Part shown: positions 1-7,906 of the stretch, one piece after another
Layout of the letters: each line of letters opens with the position of its first letter
Numbering within the stretch: position 1 is the first letter of the stretch
Assembly (NCBI RefSeq): GCF_017742215.1
Contig: NZ_JAGHKP010000003.1
Coordinates: forward strand, 554,308 to 618,307
From: Chitinophaga chungangae
GTDB lineage: Bacteria > Bacteroidota > Bacteroidia > Chitinophagales > Chitinophagaceae
Direction: 5' to 3'
DNA length: 64,000 nucleotides
Made by a program: the position numbers and the translations under genes
Notes under the pieces: generated by a model
What the model was told of the DNA's origin: nothing
The model's database searches: none
Seen by the model: the letters and a program-made list of their open reading frames with translations, nothing else

Positions 1-206
1 GAAGAGGAGAGTTGGGCGAACAATTGCCGGGTTAAAACGGGGAATACGGTTTCGGCGGGTTTTTCCTTTGATAACTTCGGCAGGCAGACCGCTACCAGCA
101 GATGACTGTACCGGTCCAGCAGAACGCCGGCGGCTTCGCGGTCCTGCAACTTCCGCATGCGGAGCAGCAATTCCTTGTCATTCAGGTTATTTAACTGGAG
201 GTGCAT
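1..206 (-). CDS. Probable sigma-70 family RNA polymerase sigma factor, N-terminal part (cut by window edge)
   Basis: The minus strand reads open from an ATG at 206 to the left edge, giving 68 residues that begin MHLQLNNLNDKELLLRM. The stretch LLDRYSHLLVAVCLPKL resembles the region-2 start of ECF-like sigma factors in Bacteroidota, where a phrase like LYDRYSHLVFGVCLKYL is common. If right, the protein would direct RNA polymerase to a set of promoters. Helix-turn-helix region 4 would lie outside the window, so the call rests on this short motif alone. The gene is divergent from the NlpC/P60 gene, with a 70-base gap. The identification is an inference from the family pattern. Confidence 0.5.
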   Translation of the reverse strand, partial: MHLQLNNLNDKELLLRMRKLQDREAAGVLLDRYSHLLVAVCLPKLSKEKPAETVFPVLTRQLFAQLSS

Positions 207-276
207 ATGCTTATTATTATATTTACGTAAAACCGGGTCAAATGTTCACCCAGCCCACATATTTCAAACAATTAAC

Positions 277-1038
277 ATGCCACTCGCCATTACTATCGTG
301 CCGGTGATGCCACTGCGCGCCGAACCTTCTCACAAAAGCGAAATGATTTCCCAGGCGATATTCGGGGAATGTGTTGAAACAGAATCAGTTAATGCAGACG
401 GTTGGATCAGGGTGCGGTTGCAGTACGACGGGTACGAAGGCTGGGTAACTTATTCACACCTGGAGACCATTACCGCGGAACTTTTCGATGCGCCGTACAC
501 GCACGTTGCCACCCAATGGGCATCGCGCCTCAGCCTGAACGGCCAGCCGGTGTACATTCCCTACGGCAGTTTGCTCAAACTGGGCAGCGGGCAATGGGGG
601 AATGTGAGCGTTTCCGCGGAAACAGGCATAGAACTTTATACGGCTGCTAAATCACCGCATTTGTCATGGCGCCCCGTCGCGCATACTTTCCTGAATACGG
701 CGTACCTGTGGGGCGGGAAAACGGTTTTTGGCGTGGACTGTTCCGGGTTTACACAAACCGTGTATAAAATCCTCGGTATCCCTTTGCTGCGCGACGCTTA
801 CCAGCAGGCTACACAAGGTGAAACGGTATCGTTGATCCAGGAAACAAAGCCCGGCGATCTCGCGTTTTTTGATAACGAAGCGGGAAAGATCACGCATGTA
901 GGGCTGATGCTCAGCGAACAGGAGATCATTCATGCTTCCGGCAAGGTGCGCATCGACCCGATCGATCACCTGGGCATCGTGAATGCGGATACAGGGCTGA
1001 GAACGCACAAGCTGCGGCTGATCAAAAGGATGTTCTGA
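277..1038 (+). CDS. C40 family peptidase (NlpC/P60) with N-terminal SH3 domain
   Basis: A 253-residue cell-wall endopeptidase that would cleave the gamma-D-Glu to diamino acid bond of peptidoglycan stem peptides. Residues about 1-70 look like a bacterial SH3 domain (FGECVETESVNADGWIRV, GYEGWV), and the C-terminal half is the NlpC/P60 fold. The catalytic Cys is C155 in GVDCSGFTQ, the His is H207 in ITHVGLML, and H219 in IIHASG is the likely third residue. A longer reading from 157 is open, but it would overlap the divergent gene and adds a tail unlike the family. The ATG at 277 gives the usual start (MPLAITIVPVMPLRAEPS). No signal peptide is obvious, so export is unclear. A strong hairpin terminator follows. 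Confidence 0.9.
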   Translation: MPLAITIVPVMPLRAEPSHKSEMISQAIFGECVETESVNADGWIRVRLQYDGYEGWVTYSHLETITAELFDAPYTHVATQWASRLSLNGQPVYIPYGSLLKLGSGQWGNVSVSAETGIELYTAAKSPHLSWRPVAHTFLNTAYLWGGKTVFGVDCSGFTQTVYKILGIPLLRDAYQQATQGETVSLIQETKPGDLAFFDNEAGKITHVGLMLSEQEIIHASGKVRIDPIDHLGIVNADTGLRTHKLRLIKRMF

Positions 1039-1055
1039 AAAAGATGCATCGCATA

Positions 1056-1090
1056 AAAAAACGGCCGGGAATTGTTCCCGGCCGTTTTTA
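1056..1090. terminator. Bidirectional intrinsic terminator
   Basis: A perfect 10-bp stem, acggccggga at 1061-1070 paired with 1076-1085, closes a 5-base loop. It is flanked by A-rich sequence on the left and T-rich on the right. It can therefore end both the NlpC/P60 transcript and the convergent ppa transcript. Confidence 0.85.
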
Positions 1091-1106
1091 TAATTGTTTG
1101 TAAAGG

Positions 1107-1652
1107 TTATTGTTTGTTTCCGAAGGTGGTATTGTACAGTTCGAACGCGTCGTTGATGATCTGTTCCGCTTTCGCCTTGTTCTGGAATTCTTCCACCTTT
1201 ACGGTTTTGTTCTCCAGTTTTTTATATTCTTCGAAGAAGTGACGGATTTCCTCCAGCAGGTGTGGGGGAAGCTCGCTGATGTCGTTGATGTGGTTCACGC
1301 TCATGTCGTGCGCCGCAACGGCGATGATCTTATCGTCTGCCTCGCCGCCGTCGATCATTTGCATTACGCCGATCACTTTTGCGTCTACGATGCACAGGGG
1401 CACGCAGTCGATCTGTGAAAGGATGAGGATGTCCAGCGGGTCGTTATCGTCGCAGTATGTTTTGGGAATGAAGCCGTAGTTGGCCGGGTAATAAACGGAC
1501 GAGTACAGCACGCGGTCCAGTTTCAGCAGGCCGCTTTCCTTGTCCAGCTCGTATTTGGCACGGGAGCCTTTCGGTATTTCGATAATGCCGGTTACGGTGT
1601 GGGGCACGTTATCACCGGGGCTTACGCTGTGCCATGGATTCGTTGTCGTCAT
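1107..1652 (-). CDS. ppa: Inorganic pyrophosphatase (family I)
   Basis: A 181-residue soluble enzyme that hydrolyses pyrophosphate to two phosphates and so pulls biosynthetic reactions forward. The family signature DNDPLDIL is present, preceded by [16 protein letters not shown], with further metal-binding acidic residues in EADDKIIAV. Length matches bacterial family I enzymes (about 175-200 residues). The ATG at 1652 ([13 protein letters not shown]) gives the expected N-terminus. The gene is isolated, with a roughly 240-base leader region upstream that holds a long hairpin. Confidence 0.95.
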   Translation of the reverse strand: MTTTNPWHSVSPGDNVPHTVTGIIEIPKGSRAKYELDKESGLLKLDRVLYSSVYYPANYGFIPKTYCDDNDPLDILILSQIDCVPLCIVDAKVIGVMQMIDGGEADDKIIAVAAHDMSVNHINDISELPPHLLEEIRHFFEEYKKLENKTVKVEEFQNKAKAEQIINDAFELYNTTFGNKQ

Positions 1653-1741
1653 TCAATGCTTCTTTTAAAAAATGAGTATGTGTTTCACGTTTACAATGTA
1701 TGCATGTACGGGAGGCACGGATAAGGAGGGGATTGGAAACA

Positions 1742-1805
1742 GGAAGGCCGGTGTTTGGAAGTCAAAGGATCGCTTTGGACTGCCAAAAGCCGGCTCAGCC
1801 TTTCC
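1742..1805. repeat. Long imperfect inverted repeat in the ppa upstream region
   Basis: Positions 1747-1767 and 1773-1794 fold into one long hairpin with a 5-base loop (gatcg, 1768-1772). It contains the paired blocks GCCGG/CCGGC, TTTGG/CCAAA, AGTC/GACT and AAAG/CTTT, with one bulge and few mismatches; outer bases GGAAGG and CCTTTCC may extend it. It lacks a U-tract on either strand, so it is not a standard terminator. It sits between the lipoprotein gene and ppa, both on the minus strand, and could be a 5' leader structure of ppa or a degenerate palindromic repeat. Confidence 0.5.
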
Positions 1806-1845
1806 AGGCGCCTGAATATCAGATACCTGCCGGTTTGTAAAGGCG

Positions 1846-1853
1846 CAAAATTA
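1846..1853 (-). promoter_or_regulatory. Possible -7 promoter box for ppa
   Basis: On the minus strand this reads TAATTTTG, an exact match to the Bacteroidota -7 consensus TAnnTTTG. No good -33 TTG was found at the usual distance. Transcription from here would give a leader of roughly 190 bases that includes the long hairpin. Confidence 0.25.
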
Positions 1854-1891
1854 CGGAACAAACCGCTAATAAAATAAAATTATGAAGGGAA

Positions 1892-2350
1892 TCAGTGAGC
1901 TGTGGAAGAATCCGTGTTCTGCGGGGCCATTGAGTTCATGTCCATGGAGCCCGGGGCTACGTAGGTAGGCAGGATGCTTTCGAGTGTCAGGGATATTTTC
2001 CATTGACCGCTTTCCTTTACCAATTGCAGGGTTTCCTGCTGGCTGGCGGAAGAATTGAGTATGGTTACCGTGGCTTTATCTCCGTTTTCCTGGTGGTTTA
2101 CCACTTCCAGCTTGGCATTTTTGATCTTTTCGCGTTCGTTCTCGTTGCGTTTGCCGTCAAAAATGGAGTAGAGCAGTATTACCTGTTGTGATTCTTTTGT
2201 AGCAAATTCCTTGGCGCGCTCGAAGTTAGATGCCTGAATGGCGTGCATAAATTCCAGCGCAACCTCCTGCGGTTCAGGTCTTTTTTTACAGCCAGTTAAA
2301 AATATTCCCGAGACACACATCAAATAAACAATTCGCCTGTAATAGCTCAT
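1892..2350 (-). CDS. Small lipoprotein, DUF4878-like
   Basis: A 152-residue protein with a lipoprotein signal (MSYYRRIVYLMCVSGIFLTGC; lipobox LTGC, Cys21) followed by KKRPEP. The mature part, with the pattern VALEFMHAIQASNFERAKEFAT and a C-terminal GQWKIS strand, resembles the DUF4878 / NTF2-like fold of small Bacteroidota lipoproteins. The function is unknown. It probably sits in the outer or inner membrane facing the periplasm. It has its own predicted promoter just upstream and ends in a Ser/Thr/Asn-rich tail. Fold assignment is by pattern only. Confidence 0.7.
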   Translation of the reverse strand: MSYYRRIVYLMCVSGIFLTGCKKRPEPQEVALEFMHAIQASNFERAKEFATKESQQVILLYSIFDGKRNENEREKIKNAKLEVVNHQENGDKATVTILNSSASQQETLQLVKESGQWKISLTLESILPTYVAPGSMDMNSMAPQNTDSSTAH

Positions 2351-2383
2351 GTGGTTGATAGGTTAAAGTTATAATGTCATTAA

Positions 2384-2414
2384 CAAAATTAACAGGAATC
2401 GCTCAATTGCGCAA
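2384..2414 (-). promoter_or_regulatory. Promoter of the DUF4878-like lipoprotein
   Basis: The minus strand carries TAATTTTG (2384-2391), which fits TAnnTTTG, with a TTG (2412-2414) 20 bases upstream. This matches the Bacteroidota -33/-7 arrangement. Transcription would start about 25 bases before the ATG at 2350. Confidence 0.5.
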
Positions 2415-2442
2415 CTTACGACAAATGGCTGTTAAAACCGTG

Positions 2443-3426
2443 TTAATTGTCGGTCTTCTTACCCCCTTCATGGTCTTCCGCCGCGGCGTCGTAAGCCCTG
2501 ATGATGGCCTTTACGAGGCGGTGGCGTACTACGTCTTCCTCATCCAGCTCGAGGTACCCGATGCCGTCGATGTTCCGCAGGATGCGGGTGGCTTTGCCGA
2601 GGCCGCTCTTCTGGTTCTTGGGAAGGTCGATCTGGGTAAGGTCGCCCGTAATGATGGCCTTTGCGGAGGAGCCGATGCGGGTCAGGAACATTTTCATCTG
2701 CAGGTCGGTGGAGTTTTGCGCCTCGTCGAGCAGGATGAAGGAATTGTCCAGCGTACGGCCGCGCATATATGCCAGGGGCGCGATCTCGATGATCCTGTTG
2801 GTCATGAAGTAACTGAGCTTGTCCGGCGGGATCATATCATCCAGCGCGTCGTACAGGGGGCGCAGGTACGGGTCGATCTTTTCTTTCAGGTCGCCGGGCA
2901 GAAAACCGAGGCTTTCGCCTGCTTCCACTGCGGGGCGGGTGAGGATGATCTTCCGTACGGCCTTGTTTTTCAGCGCTCTTACGGCGAGTGCTACAGCAGT
3001 ATAGGTTTTACCCGTACCCGCCGGGCCGATGGCAAACACGATGTCGTTTTTGTCTGCCAGCGCCACCATTTTCTTCTGGTTGGCGGTTTTGGCGCGGATA
3101 GTACGGCCGTTGGGGCCAAATACCAGCACATCGTTGGGATTCCGGTCTTTAAAATGATCGATGCCCGTGCCTTCTTCTTCGCCCAGGATCTGCTCGAAAT
3201 AATTTTCGCTCAGGTGCCCGTTGCGCTCCAGGTAACTTACGATCTGCCCGATCTTTTCTTTAGCGGTGGCCACTTCTTCCGGCGCGCCCGAAAGCTTCAG
3301 CTGTGTGCCGCGGCTAAGGATCTTCAATAAAGGGAACTTCTTTTTTAATAAGTCCAGCTTTCCGTTATTCACTCCGAAAAACTCAATGGGATTTACGCTG
3401 TCCAGGTTAATGATCGATTCTGTCAA
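2443..3426 (-). CDS. PhoH family ATPase
   Basis: A 327-residue cytoplasmic P-loop ATPase of the PhoH family (PhoH-like, RNA-helicase-related; role often linked to RNA metabolism or stress but not settled). Residues about 1-90 form a KH-like N-terminal part. The Walker A motif is GPAGTGKTYTA and Walker B is FILLDEAQN. The family blocks ILTRPAVEAGESLGFLPGD and ITGDLTQIDLP are intact. Length is typical. It lies 88 bases downstream of purE on the same strand and could be co-transcribed with it. Confidence 0.93.
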   Translation of the reverse strand: MTESIINLDSVNPIEFFGVNNGKLDLLKKKFPLLKILSRGTQLKLSGAPEEVATAKEKIGQIVSYLERNGHLSENYFEQILGEEEGTGIDHFKDRNPNDVLVFGPNGRTIRAKTANQKKMVALADKNDIVFAIGPAGTGKTYTAVALAVRALKNKAVRKIILTRPAVEAGESLGFLPGDLKEKIDPYLRPLYDALDDMIPPDKLSYFMTNRIIEIAPLAYMRGRTLDNSFILLDEAQNSTDLQMKMFLTRIGSSAKAIITGDLTQIDLPKNQKSGLGKATRILRNIDGIGYLELDEEDVVRHRLVKAIIRAYDAAAEDHEGGKKTDN

Positions 3427-3473
3427 GTGCGGTTCAATTTAATTGTCTGCATTTCGGATCTGGACTGGAAATC

Positions 3474-3504
3474 CAGGATGCGAAGCCATGGGCCGCGCAT
3501 CCTG
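3474..3504. other. Hairpin between purE and phoH
   Basis: A perfect 9-bp inverted repeat (caggatgcg at 3474-3482, cgcatcctg at 3496-3504) with a 13-base loop lies just after the purE stop. No U-tract follows on the minus strand, so it is a weak terminator at best. It may instead protect or process the purE-phoH transcript. Confidence 0.4.
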
Positions 3505-3514
3505 AAATAAAGTG

Positions 3515-3970
3515 CTAGACCCGGTATCCGTTCTGTTTGAACGCTTCCACGCGTTCTGCAATGTTTTTGTTGCCAAGGGCGAGAATCCTTGCCGCCAGGA
3601 TGGCCGCATTCCTCGCGCCCGCTTTACCTACCGCCAGGGTGCCCACCGGAAGGCCTGCAGGCATCTGCACGATGGAATAAAGGGCGTCGATGCCGCCGGG
3701 AAGGCCCCCGTCTAAGGGAACGCCCAGCACCGGGAGGGAAGTATAGGCAGAAACCACGCCCGGCAATGCCGCCGCCATACCAGCCGCCGCAATAATCACA
3801 CCATAACCCTGGGGCTGGGCGTTGATCACCAGCTCGCGCACCTTGTCCGGGTTGCGGTGGGCGGATGCCACCACCAGCTCACTTTCGATGCCAAAATATT
3901 GGAGATAATTCTGCGATTCCTGCATAACGGGCTTATCGCTTTCCGAGCCCATGATAATTAAAACTTTCAT
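3515..3970 (-). CDS. purE: 5-(carboxyamino)imidazole ribonucleotide mutase
   Basis: A 151-residue cytoplasmic enzyme of purine biosynthesis that converts N5-CAIR to CAIR. The N-terminal GSESDKPVM motif and the central SAHRNPDKV and AAGMAAALPGVV blocks are the PurE class I signature and include the active-site Ser, Asp and His. Length is typical. purK is not next to it in this window. A good promoter match lies upstream, divergent from the histidine kinase gene. Confidence 0.96.
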   Translation of the reverse strand: MKVLIIMGSESDKPVMQESQNYLQYFGIESELVVASAHRNPDKVRELVINAQPQGYGVIIAAAGMAAALPGVVSAYTSLPVLGVPLDGGLPGGIDALYSIVQMPAGLPVGTLAVGKAGARNAAILAARILALGNKNIAERVEAFKQNGYRV

Positions 3971-4032
3971 CCTTTTTTTTGAATATTAATTTGCTATAGT
4001 TTAACGTAAAAATGAAACTATTGTTTCCTGCT

Positions 4033-4065
4033 CAAAGATATTTAAAAGTAAGGAGCCCACCGCAA
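4033..4065 (-). promoter_or_regulatory. Promoter of purE
   Basis: On the minus strand TATCTTTG (4033-4040) matches TAnnTTTG exactly, and TTG (4063-4065) lies 22 bases upstream. The implied leader is about 55 bases before the purE ATG at 3970. Confidence 0.5.
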
Positions 4066-4147
4066 GAAACCCCCTCCGATTTATTCACAAACCTTCATAA
4101 CCCGCTTTATCACATAATAATAGCATGAATTTGTATAATATAATCCC

Positions 4148-4155
4148 TACATTTG
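4148..4155 (+). promoter_or_regulatory. -7 box of the histidine kinase promoter
   Basis: TACATTTG matches TAnnTTTG exactly and would start transcription about 30 bases before the ATG at 4193. The nearest TTTG (4130-4133) is only 14 bases upstream, so the -33 part is uncertain. Confidence 0.4.
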
Positions 4156-4192
4156 GCCCATTCCAACCGCCTATGCCAAATTGAACAATTCC

Positions 4193-6802
4193 ATGAACAT
4201 CGCCCTGCTGAGCCAGGTGGTGGAGGCGCTGCCGGACCCCGTAGCCGTGTTCGACGCACAACTGCGGATCGTATTGCTGAACAGCGCTTTTATTGAGGAA
4301 AACAAAACGAACCTGGCGATAGAGCTTAGGGCAGGGGACAGCATGCTCCGCCTTTGTGATGCCGCTCCGCATGTCACAGACCAGGCAATCGGGCACTGGC
4401 AGCGCGCCCTCTCCGGCGAACGCTTCAGCCTCGTCGTGCCCTTCGGTCAGCCCCCCCTTCATTATAAAGTCAGCTACAGCCCGCTATACAACGAAACCGG
4501 CGACGAAGTACAGGTGATGATGATCATCCGCAACGTGCAACAGGAAACCGAAGCCCGCCGCAACGAACGGTTTTTCCGCAGCGTGCTCGAACACCTGCCC
4601 GTTGGCCTGCAGGAATTTACCCCGGACGGCTGGCACCGCAATATGAACCCTGCCCAGCGCCTCATCCTCGGAGACGAACATCCCGCCAGCCACGGCCCCT
4701 ACAACGTGTTCAACGACGGCATTAATCAACGCAGCGGCCTCACCCGCCTGCTCGAAGAGGTAAAACAGCGCAAAGGCCCGGTGAAACGCGAGATGCTGCT
4801 CGGCTACAACGAAGTGCACGACGATAACGTGACCCGCATCCAGCCGCTGTATTACGAAGTAACGGGTTTTCCCGTGCTGGACCTCCAAGGGGAGATCGCC
4901 TGCCTGTTCATCATCCTGAGCGAGATCACCGAAAAAAAACTGGCCGTGCTCAGCCTCGAAAAAAGCGAGCGCCTCCTGTACACCATCGTGGAACATCTGC
5001 CCGTTGGTTACATCCAGTTCGACAATTTCGGGTTCATCCGCCGGGTGAACCAGACGCAGCGCCGCTTTTTCGCGAGCACCGGGCTGGAAGAGCAGCCAGG
5101 CAGCAATCTTATTCAAGACCCTTTCGCACGGCTTTTCGAGCTGGACCAGCTGTTTATCCAGGTGTTGCAGAAAGGCAAAATGATCCGGCTGGAAAAAAAG
5201 CTCGAGTTCCAGGTGCTCAGCAACGGAGCCAAAACCGACCGCGAAGTGTTTCTCGACCTTACCCTTTTTCCCGTGGAAGACCCGGTGGACAAAGACCAGA
5301 TCGTGGTAGCGCTGGTGAACGACATTACCGAGAAAAAACGCCAGGAGCTGGAGAACGTCAAAACCCACGAATTCCTCATGCAAACCGGCGAGATCGGCAA
5401 GATCGGAGGCTGGGAAGTGGACATGACGACGCGGCAGATGCGCTGGGGCGCCCAGACCTACAAGATCCACGAACTTCCGCCGTTCACGCATATGACGTAC
5501 GAAAAGGCCATGTCGTTTTTTTCGGAAGAATCGCGCGAACGCATGGAACAGGCCGTGGGCGCGTGCATGCAGCGGGGCAAGGCTTTCGATCTGCAGATCA
5601 CCGTCAACACCGCGCGCAACAATACGCTGCAATGCCGCATCATCGGCAAGCCCGAATACCGCAACGGGCGCATGGTGCGCGTATACGGCGTGATCCAGGA
5701 CGTAACCGAACAATACAGGATCCGCAACCAGCTCACGCGTAACGCGGAACTGATGCGGCTTTTTTTCGATACCATCGATATGGGTTATGCCGTGATGGAC
5801 AAAGACGGCAAAGTGAATTTCATCAACCGGAAAGCCCAGGAGATCGTGGACCACGGCAAGGTGATCGGCCGGAATATCTTCGAAGTGTTCCCCACGCTGG
5901 TGGGCTCCACTTTCGACGCGCGGGTGCGGCAGTGCATGGCGTTGCAGGCCCCCGTGTCTTTCTCCAACTACCTGCCCGCTACGGACAAATGGTACGAGTT
6001 CCTGCTGGCGCCGATGCAGGACGGCAACATTTCCATCTTCACCCGCAACATTACCGACAGTAAAAAAATGCAGCGGGAACTACGGAAAGCTAACGACCAG
6101 CTGTCGTCGCTCAACAAATACCTCGTAAACCAGAACAAGCAGCTGGAAGATTTCGCGCACATCACTTCCCACAACCTCCGCGCGCCCATCGCCAACCTGA
6201 AAGCGCTGATGCAGATCATGAACGACACGGACGGCGAGCAGGAAAAAGAGCTGTACCGCGGCATGTTCCAGGAAGTGATCCGCAATATCGACGAAACGCT
6301 CAACGACCTGATCGAGATCGTGCAGATCCGGAAAGACCTGAACGTGGAGCGCGAACGGCTGGTATTTTCCGAAAGGCTGCAGAAAATAAAGGACATTTTG
6401 TTCGTGGACATCGAAACGAGCGGGATAGAGCTGCTGGCGGATTTCAGCGAAGCGCCTCATATCGAGTACCCGCGCATTTACCTGGACAGCATCCTGCAAA
6501 ACCTGCTCACCAACGCCATCAAATATCGGTCTGCCGAAAGAAAGCCGATGCTGAGGCTGCAAAGCCGGGTAGTGGAAGGGGCGGTGATGCTGACGGCGGA
6601 AGACAATGGCATGGGGATCGACATGGAACGCTACGGGGCGAAACTTTTCGGGTTCAGGAAAACGTTTCATAAGAACAAGGACGCCAAAGGAATAGGCCTT
6701 TTTATTACGAAAACACAAATAGAAGCCATGGGCGGAAGCATTCATGCCGAGAGCCGGCCTGGCGCAGGAACCAAATTTATCATTACCTTCAGCCCCGAAT
6801 AG
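4193..6802 (+). CDS. Multi-PAS cytoplasmic sensor histidine kinase
   Basis: An 869-residue kinase without membrane segments, so it probably senses an internal signal. About five PAS-like modules follow one another: roughly residues 5-110 (LPDPVAVFDAQLRIVLLN), 120-250 (LEHLPVGLQEFTPDG), 255-395 (VEHLPVGYIQFDNFG), 400-515 (a PAS_3-like block, GKIGGWEVDM) and 515-640 (IDMGYAVMDKDGKVNFIN). The phospho-acceptor is His660 in ITSHNLRAPIANLK. The ATPase domain shows QNLLTNAIKYR, EDNGMGID and KGIGLFITKTQIEAMGG. The ATG at 4193 is preferred to a TTG four codons upstream. A response regulator gene follows after 7 bases and is the obvious partner. Confidence 0.92.
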   Translation: MNIALLSQVVEALPDPVAVFDAQLRIVLLNSAFIEENKTNLAIELRAGDSMLRLCDAAPHVTDQAIGHWQRALSGERFSLVVPFGQPPLHYKVSYSPLYNETGDEVQVMMIIRNVQQETEARRNERFFRSVLEHLPVGLQEFTPDGWHRNMNPAQRLILGDEHPASHGPYNVFNDGINQRSGLTRLLEEVKQRKGPVKREMLLGYNEVHDDNVTRIQPLYYEVTGFPVLDLQGEIACLFIILSEITEKKLAVLSLEKSERLLYTIVEHLPVGYIQFDNFGFIRRVNQTQRRFFASTGLEEQPGSNLIQDPFARLFELDQLFIQVLQKGKMIRLEKKLEFQVLSNGAKTDREVFLDLTLFPVEDPVDKDQIVVALVNDITEKKRQELENVKTHEFLMQTGEIGKIGGWEVDMTTRQMRWGAQTYKIHELPPFTHMTYEKAMSFFSEESRERMEQAVGACMQRGKAFDLQITVNTARNNTLQCRIIGKPEYRNGRMVRVYGVIQDVTEQYRIRNQLTRNAELMRLFFDTIDMGYAVMDKDGKVNFINRKAQEIVDHGKVIGRNIFEVFPTLVGSTFDARVRQCMALQAPVSFSNYLPATDKWYEFLLAPMQDGNISIFTRNITDSKKMQRELRKANDQLSSLNKYLVNQNKQLEDFAHITSHNLRAPIANLKALMQIMNDTDGEQEKELYRGMFQEVIRNIDETLNDLIEIVQIRKDLNVERERLVFSERLQKIKDILFVDIETSGIELLADFSEAPHIEYPRIYLDSILQNLLTNAIKYRSAERKPMLRLQSRVVEGAVMLTAEDNGMGIDMERYGAKLFGFRKTFHKNKDAKGIGLFITKTQIEAMGGSIHAESRPGAGTKFIITFSPE

Positions 6803-6809
6803 TAAATCT

Positions 6810-7202
6810 ATGAAGCCGCTACGATCGATCTTTATAGTAGACGACGACCCCATTCACCAGCAGATCACGGAGATCATGCTGGACAGGTTGCGGGTCACCA
6901 ACGACGTAAAAAAATTCTCCGATGCCCAGGATGTGCTCGATCACATCCGGCAGCACCTTGCCGAGCCGGCTTCGCTGCCCGACATCATCCTGCTCGATCT
7001 CAACATGCCTGTGATGGACGGCTGGGAATTTCTCGAAGCTTTCTCCGTCCTTCGCGGCTCGCTTCCCAAACCAGTGAAAGTGTACGTATTGACCTCATCG
7101 ATCGATGAAAGGGACCGCCAGCGGGTAAGTATGTTCGACTTCGTGGAGGGTTACCTCACCAAGCCGCTTACCAACGATATCATTCTCGGGCTGGCGCGTT
7201 AA
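6810..7202 (+). CDS. Single-domain response regulator
   Basis: A 130-residue receiver domain with no output domain. Acidic residues are in FIVDDDP, the phospho-acceptor is Asp63 in LLDLNMPVMDGW, the switch Ser/Thr is in VLTSS, and the conserved Lys is in YLTKPL. It resembles stand-alone receivers that pass phosphate on or bind another protein. It starts 7 bases after the kinase stop, so the two form a two-gene operon. The ATG at 6810 gives MKPLRSIFIVDDDP; a longer upstream reading would overlap the kinase. Confidence 0.92.
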   Translation: MKPLRSIFIVDDDPIHQQITEIMLDRLRVTNDVKKFSDAQDVLDHIRQHLAEPASLPDIILLDLNMPVMDGWEFLEAFSVLRGSLPKPVKVYVLTSSIDERDRQRVSMFDFVEGYLTKPLTNDIILGLAR

Positions 7203-7218
7203 AAGGGGAATTTATTCG

Positions 7219-7875
7219 TTATGCGCCGTGTTTCAGCGCACGGATCATGTCTGCCGGGTTGCCGGCGGAAAACACCGTGTTCCCGGCCACCAGCACGTCC
7301 GCGCCCGCTTCCACGATGGCTTTGCAATTATCCATTGTTACGCCGCCGTCCACTTCTATCAGCGCTTTCGATCCGGATGCGTCTATCAGCGCTTTGGCCT
7401 GCCTGATCTTTTCATAAGTTCTCTCAATAAAATGTTGCCCGCCGAACCCCGGGTTCACGCTCATCACCAGTACCAGGTCGATGTCTGCAATGATATTTTC
7501 CAGCTGGCTTACGGAGGTATGCGGGTTCAGCGCCACGCCGGCCTTCATGCCCAATGTTTTTATCTGCTGGATGTTGCGGTGAAGGTGGCGGCAGGCTTCG
7601 ATATGCACGGTGAGCACGTTGGCGCCCGCTTTGGCAAAGGCTTCCGCGTATTTCTCCGGCTCTTCGATCATCAGGTGCACGTCGTTCACTTTTTTGCACA
7701 CTTTGGTAACGGCGGAGATCACGGGAAAACCGAAACTGATATTGGGAACAAAACGCCCGTCCATCACGTCGAGGTGCAGCCAGTCGGCTTCGCTGTTATT
7801 GATCATGTCCACGTCTTTGCCGATTTCAAGGAAATTGGCTGAGAGCAGGGAAGGGGCGATAATCGGTGTTTTCAT
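7219..7875 (-). CDS. rpe: Ribulose-phosphate 3-epimerase
   Basis: A 218-residue TIM-barrel enzyme of the pentose phosphate pathway that interconverts ribulose 5-phosphate and xylulose 5-phosphate. The signature blocks are APSLLSANF, HLDVMDGRFVPNISFG (metal-binding His and Asp), HLMIEEPEKY, VMSVNPGFGGQ and EVDGGVT. The ATG at 7875 gives the standard N-terminus MKTPIIAPSLL; the open frame extending further upstream overlaps the TPR gene and is not conserved-looking. It is the last gene of the thr operon, 31 bases after the TPR lipoprotein. Confidence 0.96.
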   Translation of the reverse strand: MKTPIIAPSLLSANFLEIGKDVDMINNSEADWLHLDVMDGRFVPNISFGFPVISAVTKVCKKVNDVHLMIEEPEKYAEAFAKAGANVLTVHIEACRHLHRNIQQIKTLGMKAGVALNPHTSVSQLENIIADIDLVLVMSVNPGFGGQHFIERTYEKIRQAKALIDASGSKALIEVDGGVTMDNCKAIVEAGADVLVAGNTVFSAGNPADMIRALKHGA

Positions 7876-7906
7876 GTCCGGGCGTTGATTTTTAAAGATT
7901 ACAAAC

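Noticed and set aside
4484..5854. A 456-codon open frame on the minus strand inside the histidine kinase gene
   Set aside because: It is the antisense of a clear multi-PAS kinase and shows no domain of its own. High GC in third positions makes such antisense frames long.
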